Source of the DNA: Dermatophilaceae bacterium Sec6.4
GTDB taxonomy: Bacteria > Actinomycetota > Actinomycetes > Actinomycetales > Dermatophilaceae
Length of the DNA: 64,000 bases
Direction: 5' to 3'
Assembly (NCBI GenBank): GCA_039636865.1
Contig: CP144172.1
Location: 2,852,001 to 2,916,000, forward strand
Shown here: in pieces, positions 38,524-49,387 of the stretch
How the letters are laid out: each line of letters begins with the position of its first letter
Numbering within the stretch: the first letter of the stretch is position 1
The notes under the pieces: model-generated
Told to the model about the DNA's origin: nothing
Seen by the model: only the letters and a program-made list of their open reading frames with translations
Databases searched by the model: none
Translations under genes and position numbers: made by a program

Positions 38524-38826
38524 ATGGAGCGATTCGACGTCGATGACCTTCAGGACGACTGGCCGTTCGAGATTGACCATCAAGCCGCTCACCTGTTCAA
38601 GCACCCAGGACTAGGCCTCGAAGATATCGGCGAGGTGTGGGCCAGCGACCCGCTGTTCTACCCAGCCACGCCACCCGCACATTGGCTCATGGTCGCCGAC
38701 GTCGCGGGCCGAGTACTGACCGTGCCTTTGGCGCCTTCAACTACCGGCGACCCGCGCCGGTGCCGCCCCATCGGCTGCTACATCGCTGCCGCCCACCTCG
38801 CTCGCCGCTACCAGGAGGACCGATGA
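38524..38826 (+). CDS. BrnT-like toxin candidate
   Basis: 100 residues. Elements reminiscent of BrnT/DUF497-type RNase toxins: an opening acidic segment, FEIDHQAAHLFKHPGLGLED (compare the W...K...N..KHG of BrnT), EVWASDPLF, and a C-terminal RPIGCYIAAAHLARRYQE. Similarity is remote. The toxin-first order and four-base overlap with a ribbon-helix-helix gene support a toxin-antitoxin role, as in brnTA. The ATG at 38524 is used. Confidence 0.55.
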   Translation: MERFDVDDLQDDWPFEIDHQAAHLFKHPGLGLEDIGEVWASDPLFYPATPPAHWLMVADVAGRVLTVPLAPSTTGDPRRCRPIGCYIAAAHLARRYQEDR

Positions 38827-39053
38827 CCACCATGACCCCCAATGAAGAAAATGCCTTCTACGCCGACCCGGACCACCAAGTGCCTCAAGGGCCGCCGGTG
38901 CGTCGCCGGGCCAAGCTCAGCGAGCCCGTACCCGTGCGATTCCCCGAAGACCTCCTGCGCGAGGTCCGCGACCACGCCGCCGCCGACGACCGATCAGTCT
39001 CCAACTGGATCCGCCGGGCTGTCGAGCACGAGCTGGAACGCTCCCACCGCTGA
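38823..39053 (+). CDS. Ribbon-helix-helix antitoxin
   Basis: 76 residues. A disordered N-terminus is followed by the RHH DNA-binding core (EPVPVRFPEDLLREVRDHAA, DDRSVSNWIRRAVEHELE). Would neutralise the upstream protein and repress the promoter through the ACGA/TCGT operator. It overlaps the toxin gene by four bases. Confidence 0.75.
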   Translation: MTTMTPNEENAFYADPDHQVPQGPPVRRRAKLSEPVPVRFPEDLLREVRDHAAADDRSVSNWIRRAVEHELERSHR

Positions 39054-39285
39054 TCGTCCCCAGTCATCGATCGGCAATCGGAACGCCTCACGGCCTGGCG
39101 TCCATCAGATATCACGGCTTGAATCATTGTTTGTCGCACGCCGATAAGTAGCTCCAGGATCATCTGGCCGACTGGCTTGAATTGTCCATCCCAGGTGAGG
39201 CGGTTTGATCTGGCCCGATTTCATCAAGCTGCGCGGGTACAGTCGGCCGGTACTGTCCCCATGGCCTGAGGCTGAGTTGTTAGCA

Positions 39286-40905
39286 ATGACGTGTCCGGTG
39301 TGCGGTCAGCGACTGCCTCGCAAGGCCCGGGTGTGTGGGATATGTGGGGAACCGATCAATGCCACCTCGGTGGCGTCCACCTCGATGGTGCTCGCGGCGA
39401 CGGCCGGTCTGCAGCAGGCTGCAAGCATGGCTGATTCCGATATGGCGGCGGTTTCTTCGTCGAACGGCCCGGCGTGGCCGAGGCGGGCGCGCTTTGCCGT
39501 TCTGGCGGGCGCGGTGGTTGTTGGGTTGGCGCTCATCGCAACGTATGCCGCGTTACGGTCTGCGCCGCCCCGCGTACCTGACGGCGCGGCGTACGGGGTG
39601 GTGCGGGTCTCCTCGGACCCGCAGTTGCGATGGCAGCACCCGCTGGCCCAGATCGCGCCAGACTTGCGATGTCCCACAATTGTTCGATCAACTGATCCGA
39701 TTGCAGACGCGTGCGTCGTGACCGCCAGTGCGACAGTGGCGGACGTTGTCGTGGTGTCAGTGCAACGGTCCCAGCAGTCCGAACTGATCGGACTTAGCGG
39801 GGCAAATGGTGCCATCCGATGGCACATGCGCGCGCCCGCCGGGTCGACGTACGACTGCATGCCCCTGAACAAGCGACTGTGGTGTGTGACGGTTCCGCTG
39901 ATCTATCAAGCTGTCACGGACGAATCCCCAGTTGCCGGTACGAACTCACTCTCCAGTAGTGGCCCCCGGTTCAGCGCCGCCTACCGTAGTGCGGTGCTGA
40001 CCGAACTGGATCCGGCTACCGGTGTTGTCCTACGTAGCTCACCGATCCCAGGCTCAAACGTCTCGGCTACTTTCGCTGGAGCCGCAGTCGGATCCAACGG
40101 GTTCTACGTGCTCGGCCTCGGCTCGAACTTCGCGGGCACGGTCATGCGGTTCTCGGTGAATGGCACACCACAGTGGAAACATGTGGTGAGCGTCCCGCCG
40201 CAGTTGAGCTCTTCGAGCATTACTGGCCAGTTTGCTGGCCCCCAGGTCCACGAAGTGGCCGGTAGGGCACTGGTCTCGCTCAGCGAAGTGGGCGGCCGGC
40301 AGGCTGTCTTCGCGGTCCAGGGGGGAACACTGATCCGCTCGGCACCCGGGCACGTGGTGACAGTCATCGATGGAGTCGTGGTGAGCCAAATTGGCGATGG
40401 TCTGCTGAGCATCGATAACCGCAAGATCGCCGATAACGCTGTGCCAGTCCTGTCTGTTGAGGACCGATCAACGGGCGAGTCAGTCCTGACGACGTCGTCC
40501 CTCACCGGCGGCTTCACTACCCGGGCCTCCACCGATCCACTCCATAAGGCTCACCGACTGCCCGCGGGGCAGGAGCCGGTCGCCTACTGCGAAGGCGTGA
40601 TCATCACCGCCAGAAGCAATATCTTCGCCGGTTACGACCCAAGCAGTGGTGCCCGGCTATGGGCGGTGATGGGCAACGGGGGGACCTATCCGCAGATCAG
40701 CTGCACCCACGACAGCGTGGTGATCGCAAACGATGGCCACGCTCGTGCGTTCTCACTCAACAACGGATCACCGTTGTGGACAATTCGCTACCCGAACGGC
40801 TCGAGGTTGACCAGTAGCGGGTTCGGCGATCCACAGGACGGGTTGGTGGCCGGCCCCGCAAATTTTCAGGCGAATCCCTCCACCATGCTGAGCTACCTCC
40901 GCTAA
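39286..40905 (+). CDS. Zinc-ribbon, single-helix, PQQ-like propeller protein
   Basis: 539 residues. A zinc ribbon at the very start (Cys3, Cys6, Cys17, Cys20: CPVC...CGIC), a linker, one membrane helix around residues 65-87 (FAVLAGAVVVGLALIATYAA), then a large extracytoplasmic domain with repeated VVVSVQ / LIGLSGANGAIRW / FAGYDPSSGARLW / ARAFSLNNGSPLWTIRY blades, as in PQQ-type beta-propellers. A cytoplasmic zinc ribbon linked to an outside propeller suggests a sensor or scaffold. The start at ATG 39286 places the ribbon first. Stands alone. Confidence 0.75.
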   Translation: MTCPVCGQRLPRKARVCGICGEPINATSVASTSMVLAATAGLQQAASMADSDMAAVSSSNGPAWPRRARFAVLAGAVVVGLALIATYAALRSAPPRVPDGAAYGVVRVSSDPQLRWQHPLAQIAPDLRCPTIVRSTDPIADACVVTASATVADVVVVSVQRSQQSELIGLSGANGAIRWHMRAPAGSTYDCMPLNKRLWCVTVPLIYQAVTDESPVAGTNSLSSSGPRFSAAYRSAVLTELDPATGVVLRSSPIPGSNVSATFAGAAVGSNGFYVLGLGSNFAGTVMRFSVNGTPQWKHVVSVPPQLSSSSITGQFAGPQVHEVAGRALVSLSEVGGRQAVFAVQGGTLIRSAPGHVVTVIDGVVVSQIGDGLLSIDNRKIADNAVPVLSVEDRSTGESVLTTSSLTGGFTTRASTDPLHKAHRLPAGQEPVAYCEGVIITARSNIFAGYDPSSGARLWAVMGNGGTYPQISCTHDSVVIANDGHARAFSLNNGSPLWTIRYPNGSRLTSSGFGDPQDGLVAGPANFQANPSTMLSYLR

Positions 40906-41023
40906 ACGATCATCCCGCAACGCCTCCGCTCGGGCCGAAGCCCGTCAATCCGTAAGTGGATCGGCGACCGGGACCACCAGCGGCAGCGTCGGGGGTCGTT
41001 CCCCTGGGTGGGAGCCGAGGGAG

Positions 41024-41332
41024 TTATTTGGACGGGCCGGATCCCCAGAGTGCTGCGCCTGCGTGCGTGGATGGCATAGATCCGCCCGCGACGCGCAGCC
41101 ACCGCTGACCGGTAGATAGGTAGCGGCGGGAGTAGCGACCATCGGCCTGGGCCATGAGTAGATGCGATTCCAACGCGAATCTCAGGTGGGCGCGTCCGCG
41201 CGGCATGACCAACTCGCTCAGTGCAACCCGAGGTGAGCGGAACCTGAGCTCAAAGCGGTCCCGGCGGGCGCCAATGCGCAGCACCGAGGTGTGATTGGTG
41301 AAGGATCCCGGCGAGCTAGTTCGCGGCGACAT
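41024..41332 (-). CDS. Hypothetical small basic protein
   Basis: 102 residues from ATG 41332. Arg-rich beta-like sequence (RIGARRDRFELRFRSPRVAL, HLRFALESHLLMAQADGRYS). Not recognised; kept for its plausible composition and lack of competing gene. Confidence 0.4.
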   Translation of the reverse strand: MSPRTSSPGSFTNHTSVLRIGARRDRFELRFRSPRVALSELVMPRGRAHLRFALESHLLMAQADGRYSRRYLSTGQRWLRVAGGSMPSTHAGAALWGSGPSK

Positions 41333-41509
41333 TGTGGCCCCCTTTGATGGCAACAGTGTCCCTCGAGATCAGCGAAAGAGATATGCGCAAAGTCCTGCTG
41401 AGATCACCGGTCGGGGATCGCCAACCGGCCATGTGTCGCGACGAGGTGGTACCCATGATTACTACGTGGATTGCGGCGCGAGCTTGGCCCCGTCAACAGG
41501 CGACGTAGA

Positions 41510-41734
41510 TCAGGTTTTCTTGGTGGACCGGGACGCTCTCATAACCGAAAAGCAAACGAGACCAGCGACGCTCATCACGAGCTGAGGCTCGTGTTCCACC
41601 CGTCCATCAGCGATAGAAAATGCCAAAATCACGATGATGCACACCGCGCTGAAGCCAATGAAAACTTCCCAGAATCGCTTCACGGTCTCACAGTAACTAC
41701 CGCGCGAGCCCGAGACACTCGACGCACGTTCCAC
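41510..41734 (-). CDS. Small two-helix membrane protein
   Basis: 74 residues or fewer. Two hydrophobic segments (VFIGFSAVCIIVILAFSIAD and LVMSVAGLVCFSVMRAS) and a basic C-terminus. The start is unclear; a GTG near 41683 would remove the polar N-terminus. Unknown function. Confidence 0.45.
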   Translation of the reverse strand: MERASSVSGSRGSYCETVKRFWEVFIGFSAVCIIVILAFSIADGRVEHEPQLVMSVAGLVCFSVMRASRSTKKT

Positions 41735-41926
41735 AGGGCTGCTTCACCGCTCAACGATCAGTGACCGGGGACGACCTCATCTGCCCGTTTGGGGGCGCCC
41801 GGCGTCAGGTGGGGCCTCTGAGGGCGGTTCTCGGTTCTGGTAGGCCGGTTGTGCTGAGTAGTTCTCCCTACGAGAGTGAGTACATTCTCTGATGTCCCTG
41901 GTGCTGGTTGGCGACATGATTTCGGT

Positions 41927-42226
41927 ATGAATTCTACGAAGGCTCCGTGGTCCCGATCCGCGTCGCAGCAGCAGTCCGGCAGCCGCAACACCTCAGCCAT
42001 CGTGCTCACTGTTGTTTCCGCTCTCAGCTGCCTGGTGGGTATCTTCCCGGCGGGCCTACCAGGACTCGTGCTGGGCATCATCGCGCTGAGCAAACAGAGC
42101 AGCGACCTGCCCAGGTCTCGTAAATTCAGCAAGATTGGCTGGATCGTGTGGTCGAGTATCACCGTCATCTCGATCATCGCGTTCGTTGTCTGGGTGGCCA
42201 GCGGGAACTTCAACTACGGAGGATGA
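41927..42226 (+). CDS. DUF4190-like membrane protein
   Basis: 99 residues. After a polar Gln/Ser-rich start, two helices (IVLTVVSALSCLVGIFPAGL, leading to PGLVLGIIALSKQS, and IGWIVWSSITVISIIAFVVW) fit DUF4190-type small membrane proteins, whose LGIIAL..... motif is visible. Function unknown. ATG at 41927. Confidence 0.65.
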   Translation: MNSTKAPWSRSASQQQSGSRNTSAIVLTVVSALSCLVGIFPAGLPGLVLGIIALSKQSSDLPRSRKFSKIGWIVWSSITVISIIAFVVWVASGNFNYGG

Positions 42227-42382
42227 GGTTGCTGCCTTGCTTGGCCGATTAAACGTCCCACTCAGAGTTCGACACCGCCACGGCGGCATTTATACCTACC
42301 GGCCACCCGACCACGGTCTTACGAACCCGTGGCCTGTGAACTGCTGCTGCCCAGTGAACGATCGGCGTGCGGAACAACAGGG

Positions 42383-42877
42383 TCAGCTAGTTCGGCGCAC
42401 CATGCGCCGCTCAAGACCCACGTCCGCACTCTTCGTCGTGCCATCGAAGACAAATCCCTGACGCTCGTAGAAAGTGATGGCGCGTGTGTTCCCGTCGAGC
42501 ACCCACAAATAAGCGCCAGCTCGACCAAGTGCTGCCTGCAGCAGTTCGTAGCCAACACCGCGGCCGTATACGTCCGCACGCACATACAAGGCCATCAACT
42601 CATGGGCGGGCAGGTCGGTTTCGGGGCCGTCGCGCCCTACACCGGTGCTGGAGAACCCCAGCAATCGACCGACGACATGATCGTCTTCGATGAGCAAGTT
42701 CCTGCTTGAACCGCTGGCAATGATCTGCCGCCATCGCTCGACCCGCACTCTTCGTTCACTACGGCGCGCGGCGAAGATATTACTGGGGATGAGCCCGGCG
42801 TAGGCCTCCTCCCAAACGTCGAGGTGCAGGTCCGTCAATGCTTCCGCATCGAGGACATCACACGGCCGGATCACCAT
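42383..42877 (-). CDS. GNAT acetyltransferase
   Basis: 164 residues. MVIRPCDVLDAEALTDLHLD, VWEEAYAGLIPSN (typical of ribosomal-type GNATs), acetyl-CoA loop LYVRADVYGRGVGYELLQAA and C-terminal NTRAITFYERQGFVFDGTT. Complete. Substrate unknown. It is divergent to the toxin-antitoxin operon that starts at 42973. Confidence 0.9.
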   Translation of the reverse strand: MVIRPCDVLDAEALTDLHLDVWEEAYAGLIPSNIFAARRSERRVRVERWRQIIASGSSRNLLIEDDHVVGRLLGFSSTGVGRDGPETDLPAHELMALYVRADVYGRGVGYELLQAALGRAGAYLWVLDGNTRAITFYERQGFVFDGTTKSADVGLERRMVRRTS

Positions 42878-42949
42878 CCAAACATCGTAAGACGGTGCCC
42901 ATCCGCGAGCAGTGGGACCGCGCGTAAGAGGATCGTCTATCGGGCAAAG

Positions 42950-42965
42950 TGATGTCGCGATATCA
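42950..42965. promoter_or_regulatory. Operator of the RHH-Doc pair
   Basis: TGATGTCGCGATATCA is palindromic at 14 of 16 positions and lies seven bases before the antitoxin ATG. Confidence 0.6.
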
Positions 42966-42972
42966 TGGTGTC

Positions 42973-43182
42973 ATGACACGCCAGACGACTGTCCGCCTTC
43001 CCCAGGAGCTTGCCGATCAGGCCGAGGCGGTGGCCAGGGTGCGCGGTACCAGCGTTAACTCTTTGATTGTGGAGTCGCTAGCGGGCGAGATCGAACGTGT
43101 CCGCGCGGATGAGGACTTCACCGCGCGTGCGCGCACCATGCTCGAACGCGACAAGGAACTGCTGGACCGGCTTGCCCAGTGA
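42973..43182 (+). CDS. Ribbon-helix-helix antitoxin
   Basis: 69 residues: RHH core QTTVRLPQELADQAEAVARV-RGTSVNSLIVESLAGEI, then an acidic tail for toxin binding. Start at ATG 42973. It overlaps the Doc-like toxin by four bases (GTGA). Replaces the Phd partner usual for Doc. Confidence 0.85.
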   Translation: MTRQTTVRLPQELADQAEAVARVRGTSVNSLIVESLAGEIERVRADEDFTARARTMLERDKELLDRLAQ

Positions 43183-43601
43183 CCCGGTACATCCGCCTTG
43201 GTGAGTACTTCTGGCTAGCCGAGCAGGTGACCGGCATCAACAGCAACGACCTGAGCGCAGCGGCGCGTATCGAGCTCGCAGACTCAGCCCTGCACGCGCC
43301 CCAGGCGGGATTCGAGGGCCACGAGTTCTACCCCGAACTACTTGAAAAGGCCGCCGTGCTGGTCTGCCGCCTCGCCTGGAATCACCCGTTGCCCGACGGC
43401 AACAAGCGAGCGGCCTGGGCAGCGATGGCGATGTTCCTTGACCTCAACGATGTGGATTGGAACCCTGATTCGCCGCAGGTAGATGAGGCCGAGGCAGCAA
43501 TGGTGGCCATCGCGGCTGAACAGGTCGATCAGGCCTGGGTAGCGACGTGGCTCCGAGGAAGAACGCACCCTAGGGAATCACTGGGCAGAGAACCCGAATG
43601 A
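43179..43601 (+). CDS. doc: Doc-type Fic-domain toxin
   Basis: 140 residues. The motif HPLPDGNKRAAW near residue 68 matches the Fic/Doc active site HPFxDGNKR. Doc toxins phosphorylate elongation factor Tu; typical Fic proteins AMP-ylate. The length (140) and single-domain form fit Doc. GTG start at 43179 overlapping the antitoxin stop. The four residues after the motif (AAWA) differ from the canonical R at position 9, so activity may be altered. Confidence 0.88.
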   Translation: MTRYIRLGEYFWLAEQVTGINSNDLSAAARIELADSALHAPQAGFEGHEFYPELLEKAAVLVCRLAWNHPLPDGNKRAAWAAMAMFLDLNDVDWNPDSPQVDEAEAAMVAIAAEQVDQAWVATWLRGRTHPRESLGREPE

Positions 43602-43621
43602 CGATCCCTGACCGGGACGCG

Positions 43622-43663
43622 CGTCTACATTTCGTCTACAATGGAGATATGGCTTCCGTAGAC
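43622..43663. promoter_or_regulatory. Operator/promoter of the RHH-MazF pair
   Basis: Two direct copies of GTCTACA at 43623-43629 and 43634-43640, spaced one helical turn, plus GTAGAC inverted at 43658-43663 inside the first codons. A direct-plus-inverted layout suits cooperative binding by an RHH antitoxin. Confidence 0.5.
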
Positions 43664-43885
43664 ACCACCACCGTTCGTGTTCGCCGACCAGACTCCGAGC
43701 GGTTGCAGTCCCTCGCCAAGGATCGGCAGACCGCGGTCATCGATGTGCTGCACGCCGCCATCGACGCACTAGAGCGGCAAGAATTTCTCCGCGGGCTGGG
43801 CCAGGACTACCAGCGGCTGCGTGATGACCCCGAGCGTTGGGATCAGTACCTGGCCGAACGACAGGAGTGGGACTCCCTCGCGTGA
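43649..43885 (+). CDS. Antitoxin of MazF-like toxin
   Basis: 78 residues from ATG 43649 (GGAG five bases before). RHH-like start VDTTTVRVRRPDSERLQSLA, then helical, acidic C-terminus (DYQRLRDDPERWDQYLAERQ) typical of MazE-type antitoxins in actinobacteria. Overlaps the toxin by four bases. Confidence 0.82.
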   Translation: MASVDTTTVRVRRPDSERLQSLAKDRQTAVIDVLHAAIDALERQEFLRGLGQDYQRLRDDPERWDQYLAERQEWDSLA

Positions 43886-44207
43886 TCTGGCGAGGGGAGG
43901 TCTACGACGTCGACCTGGGTCAACCGGTCGGCCACGAGCCAGCCTTCCGGCGGCCCGCCGTCGTGGTCTCGGTCGACATCTTGAACAACAGCCCTGGCCA
44001 GTTGGTCATGGTCGTGCCCATCACGTCGGCCGCTTACGGACTGCGCAGCCACGTCGAGGTCGAGCAGGGAAGCAGCGGGCTCGGCCACACTTCCTACGCG
44101 CGCTGCGCGCGATCTCGACTTCACGGTTGTCATCTCGCCGGGGAATGATCGCCCCCGATCAGATGAGCGCCATCGACCAAGCGCTGCGCTTCGTCCTCGA
44201 CCTGTGA
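43882..44207 (+). pseudogene. mazF: MazF/PemK toxin, frameshifted
   Basis: GTG at 43882 opens MIWRGEVYDVDLGQPVGHEP, FRRPAVVVSVDILNN, VVPITSAAYGLRSHVEVEQG, a clear MazF/PemK endoribonuclease N-terminal three quarters. After HTSYARC near 44100 the frame is lost; the next frame carries the expected end (SRLSSRRGMIAPDQMSAIDQ ALRFVLDL) to the stop at 44207. A small deletion in the repetitive TACGCGCGCTGCGCGCGATC is the likely cause. The truncated toxin is probably inactive. Confidence 0.85.
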
Positions 44208-44534
44208 CCAAGGGTCTGCCTCGATAGACGATGGCTGAACCGGAACGAGAGCTGCGCGGCCACCGGATCCGTTCATCTATTGATGCAATTCTCTCGCGGT
44301 CACGACTCCGGTGGTGTTAATGCTGGTTAGTTTGTGCTGAGTCATGGCCAGTCGCGCCGGGTCAGCACCAACAACACCGCAAGGGCCGGTACCGACCAGG
44401 CCCGAGCAGGTTCGGCTGTCGGGAGACTGCTTTGTCCGCCATCAGCCCGTCTTGGTCCGCTGCGGTCGAGTGCGCGGCGGACGGCGGGTCGACCGATCTC
44501 TGTGCGTGCCGGTGCGCCTAACACCCCAGGCCGG
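44208..44534. other. Intergenic, nothing seen
   Basis: Between the frameshifted mazF and the end of the interrupted membrane-protein gene. No gene or repeat supported. Confidence 0.35.
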
Positions 44535-44752
44535 TTAGATTACAAATTCGTCAGGTTGGCGGATGCCAGCCAATAGCAGGGCAACCGTCACCACACCCAG
44601 CGTCGTTAGCCCAGCCCAGATCGGTAGCTCGGAACCAGGTCCCACGTTTTGGTGCGCGACCTCGAGGCTCGCGGCAGCAAGGGTGAGGGTGTAAACGCTC
44701 CTGAATCGCCCCGGTGTGTCCGGAGACTCTGAACCTTGGGAAGGTTGGAGTT

Positions 44753-46020
<1,268 letters not shown>

Positions 46021-46839
46021 GAGAGCCTCCGGACACCCCGGGGCGGTTCACTCCCTCCCACACTCATGACGCCTGCCAAAAACCAGCCGAATACCCGTCG
46101 TCGTAATAGCCAGATGGCGGAAAGCAACATGGGCGGCACAATGAACACAAGGTCAATGGCGAAGACCACCCCGGTTGGATGCCCGGAGTCGACGATCGGC
46201 TGGGGGACCTTGTGGGTGGCGAGGTAACCGAGAGAGATTCCCACCCACAAAAGACCGAGCCCCGCGGCCACCAGGCTCGTGTAGGTGATGGCAACAATCC
46301 GCGCGGCCCCTCCTGCCATCGTGTGACCGAGGTGCGCCAGGTCGAGGCGTGGCACCGAGAACAACAGCGCATACAGCGGCAGTCCGAAGGTGGCGACGTA
46401 CAACAGGAAGAACTGGTTGAAGGCTGCGGCTACCGCGTAGAACAAGTAGCTGTACATCGAATAGAAGAGCATGCCTAGCCACAACACCCGACCCCGCAGC
46501 GACCCCCGCATCTCTGCGACCAGGCCGAACACAAGCAGCGGAACAGCAACCACGAGGGTGACGATGTCCTGTCCTTGGAACGTGGCGGTGACCAGTGCGT
46601 TATCGCGGTACAACCAATCCGTGGCGAAGACACCGACGGCCGACTCCGTAGCCATCGTGACGGCCGTCGCAGCGGTAAGGACATACGCGGCCGGGAAGCC
46701 GTCTCGGGCACCGCTCATGGACCATTCCTTACTCGCTCAGAAGGCCACGGTGGTGCATGCGTCGCCGCAATTCTGCGGCTAGTAGCGCCGTTTATGCCGT
46801 TCTAGGGGGCGCTCAGATTACACGGGCCTAGGGGCGATT

Positions 46840-47058
46840 TTATGGGCGGTGGGCGTCGTTGGTTGGACCAGGTCGGTGCTGGGGTCGCCCGAGTCGGCGC
46901 AACTCCTTGATGATGTCCTGCTCGGCGACCAATAATGAGACTCGTACCGGGCTCGGCGTCCCCGAATCGTTTCCGGTAGCAGGGGCGGGGGCGACACGAA
47001 GGATGTCCTCAATGCGCGCAAGTTGACCGATGAGATCCCGGATCGCAGGACGTGTCAC
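46840..47058 (-). CDS. Hypothetical small protein
   Basis: 72 residues: helical N-terminal segment (RDLIGQLARIEDILRVAPAP) and VSLLVAEQDIIKELRRLGRP. Coupled by a four-base overlap to the gene upstream. Unknown. Confidence 0.5.
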   Translation of the reverse strand: MTRPAIRDLIGQLARIEDILRVAPAPATGNDSGTPSPVRVSLLVAEQDIIKELRRLGRPQHRPGPTNDAHRP

Positions 47059-47333
47059 CGCGGTGATCTCGGTGTCCCGTGCTCTGTCAGGTCATCTACG
47101 ACAGGACAGGCCACCTGCGGGAATACGGCGGTGGGTGACAGCGGTACATGAACAGTGTCGCGGTCTTGGTCGACCCTGATCACAGCGAGATCCAGTGAAT
47201 CGCTCACCGTGACATCAGGGTGGCAGTGCGCATTCAGAACCCGCACGACGCGGTCAATGTCTTGTGCTCGGATCGGTGGATAGCCGACACGAGATTCGAG
47301 GGTGCTGTACACGTCTTGGGCGGTGATGGTCAT
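47055..47333 (-). CDS. Hypothetical small protein
   Basis: 92 residues from ATG 47333 with GAGGAG upstream. MTITAQDVYSTLESRVGYPP, then VVRVLNAHCHPDVTVSDSLD and LAVIRVDQDRDTVHVPLSPT. No family recognised. Forms a two-gene operon with the next small gene. Confidence 0.55.
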   Translation of the reverse strand: MTITAQDVYSTLESRVGYPPIRAQDIDRVVRVLNAHCHPDVTVSDSLDLAVIRVDQDRDTVHVPLSPTAVFPQVACPVVDDLTEHGTPRSPR

Positions 47334-47454
47334 TGATGTGCTCCTCGCACTCACGATTGCTCCTGAGTGGCTGAACAAACCTTGCGGGGGCACGCGAAAC
47401 CCAACATCGCGATCATCGTGACCGCTAAGAAGGCCTGCCCCTGACTGCCTGGCT

Positions 47455-47757
47455 TCAAGCGATCACTCGGCCGGGCGCGGCATACGCGGCATACCCGGTT
47501 CCAGGCTGGCTGGTTCCCAGCAATCCAGCAGCGTACCCGTCGGTCCTAAGCATGGCCAGCGCTGCGTCCACCCACACACCCGTGAACGGAGCACGGTAAC
47601 GGTACTGGCAGACCAAGAAACCACACCAATCAGCCCCAGCTTCCACATCCGCCGCGACGACGGACTCGACCAACCGTGCCGGTGGCCACACACGAGCCTG
47701 CTACACGGCGCCGTCCCAGTGATACTGACCACTCAGGAAGCGACCAGCACCGATCAC
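47455..47757 (-). pseudogene. Hypothetical gene with in-frame amber codon
   Basis: From GTG 47757 the frame reads IGAGRFLSGQYHWDGAV, TAG, QARVWPPARLVESVV and continues VEAGADWCGFLVCQYRYRAP to AAYAAPGRVIA at 47455. Both sides look coding, and the sentence-like continuity suggests a nonsense mutation near 47701. Not recognised. Alternatively translation begins after the stop, giving about 75 residues. Confidence 0.45.
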
Positions 47758-48599
47758 CGACCCGTCCCGGTCGCCGACCCCGAACCGGGTCAATGACCCG
47801 ACGATGTGGGGTCGTCTGTGCTTTCCGGAACGACTGAATTGTTCCCGGGAATCACATAGTCGTTAGGGTCATGCGGCTGCGTGCGGCGGCGAGCATGAGC
47901 TCAACGAGTGCGGCAGCGGACAGCCGGACTTTTCCGGACTGGCTGAGGGACTCAGCACCTTCACGCTACCCCGATCCTCTTCCTGCGGAGGTCGCCGCGA
48001 TGAACTCACCCTGGGGGGCAAAAGCCATAGTCAAAGAGGACTAACGTCGAAGTCGTTGCAGCACCTTAGACCGCCCCGGCCGTGGCTGACGGAGTGTGGG
48101 CCGATCTGGTTGGCGTGCTCCCACTCATCGGAGCTGATGCACTAGTTCTCAGTTGTGGTCCGAATGCCAGCGCCCCCCATCCAGGCCTCAAACGTGAGGA
48201 CCTGTCCGCTGGCCCCGCTTGTTCTGTGCGTGTTCCCAGGGGTTCTATCCGGCGGTGGTGGAACAACTGGGACGTTGCGGGGCGCACGCGACCGCCCTGC
48301 GGTATAGCGAGCATCGGGGCGAACCCGCAGCGTTGTTGTGAGAGGTGCTGATGTGGTGGACATGGTGATCCTGACGAACAGAACGATCGCCGTGGTGTCC
48401 GGATCGGAGCGGAAACTCCTAGGAGTCGGCAGCGGACGGCCGGCTGATGTTCGGACCTGCTGGAGTCCCAGCACTACCAACACTAGGGGCTTGACGTGTT
48501 GTGATCCCTTGCGCGACCTCACAGGCCCGTCCGGGAGGTCCCCCACAGCGATGGCTACGCCCACTGTCATCAGGGACTCGTGTCACGGAGGGAGAGACA
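47758..48599. other. Long region without a supported gene
   Basis: Contains a copy of the GTCCCGGTCGCCGA element at 47761-47790, and GGACATGGTGATCCTGACGA near 48358, which also occurs near 27326, at the same side of the other ANTAR module. No gene supported. Confidence 0.4.
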
Positions 48600-49223
48600 T
48601 CAACTGGACAATATGTCCGGGCCGCCTGGGGTGAGGACCGTCAAAATTCTGGCGGCTTCGGTAATCCTGTCGGTGTGCGCTTCCTGCGCGAGGGTCTCCA
48701 GTTCGGCGTTGGCTTGTTCGCGGGTGCAGCCACCGGCGAGTAGGACGCCGATGGCTTGGCTGATCACCGCCTGGTCCTGGAGGACACCGGTGATGTCGGG
48801 TTCGCGCGCCAGGCTCTGGTGGTGGTCCAGGTCGGCGCTATCGAGTTCGCTGCCGGCCAGGAACGCCAGGTCAGCGGCGAGGTCTACGAACGCGCCCGGT
48901 GACCCCGCGTACAGCACTACCTGAATGTCCGGTTGGCCCTCTGTTCTGTCGGTGGGTGCCGGCAGCAGCAAAGATGTCGCGATGTCACCCGGAGCAGCGT
49001 GATCATCCAGCAAGGTCAGGCGCAACACCACCTCGTGCGCCAGCGCACGGGTGCGGTCGGTGATGGTGATGCTCAGCCCAAGGAAAGAGGCCACCGCGAG
49101 CCGGGTAGTGGTCGCGAACCCCAGGATTGTCCCCGCAACATCGGTCCTGGGGTCTACCGAGAGATCGACAAGGGCGGCCGTGAGTAACGCGAGGTCTGCG
49201 CCCAGCGCGGCGGTGATTTCCAT
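48600..49223 (-). CDS. ANTAR-domain protein
   Basis: 207 residues. N-terminal 145 residues (MEITAALGADLALLTAALVD, ASFLGLSITITDRTRALAHE, EVVLRLTLLD) form a divergent sensor domain with no firm family; the C-terminus (QAVISQAIGVLLAGGCTREQ, ANAELETLAQEAHTDRITEA) is an ANTAR RNA-binding domain. Intact paralog of the broken gene at 27416. Precedes, on its strand, nothing; follows the GAF-ANTAR gene by 164 bases, probably cotranscribed. Confidence 0.82.
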   Translation of the reverse strand: MEITAALGADLALLTAALVDLSVDPRTDVAGTILGFATTTRLAVASFLGLSITITDRTRALAHEVVLRLTLLDDHAAPGDIATSLLLPAPTDRTEGQPDIQVVLYAGSPGAFVDLAADLAFLAGSELDSADLDHHQSLAREPDITGVLQDQAVISQAIGVLLAGGCTREQANAELETLAQEAHTDRITEAARILTVLTPGGPDILSS

Positions 49224-49387
49224 GTGGCGTCTGCTCCGACGGGCGCTCCCAGAGCGCGGAACTCACCAGCCTGGTGCCGGCCGCGACGAGTCGTCACAGC
49301 GCGGTGGATATGGGTGCGGGCGGGAGTGGGGGGTTTCCGCCGTCGATGCACGTCCCGGTTTCACCGTATTGCATACGTCACGTCACG

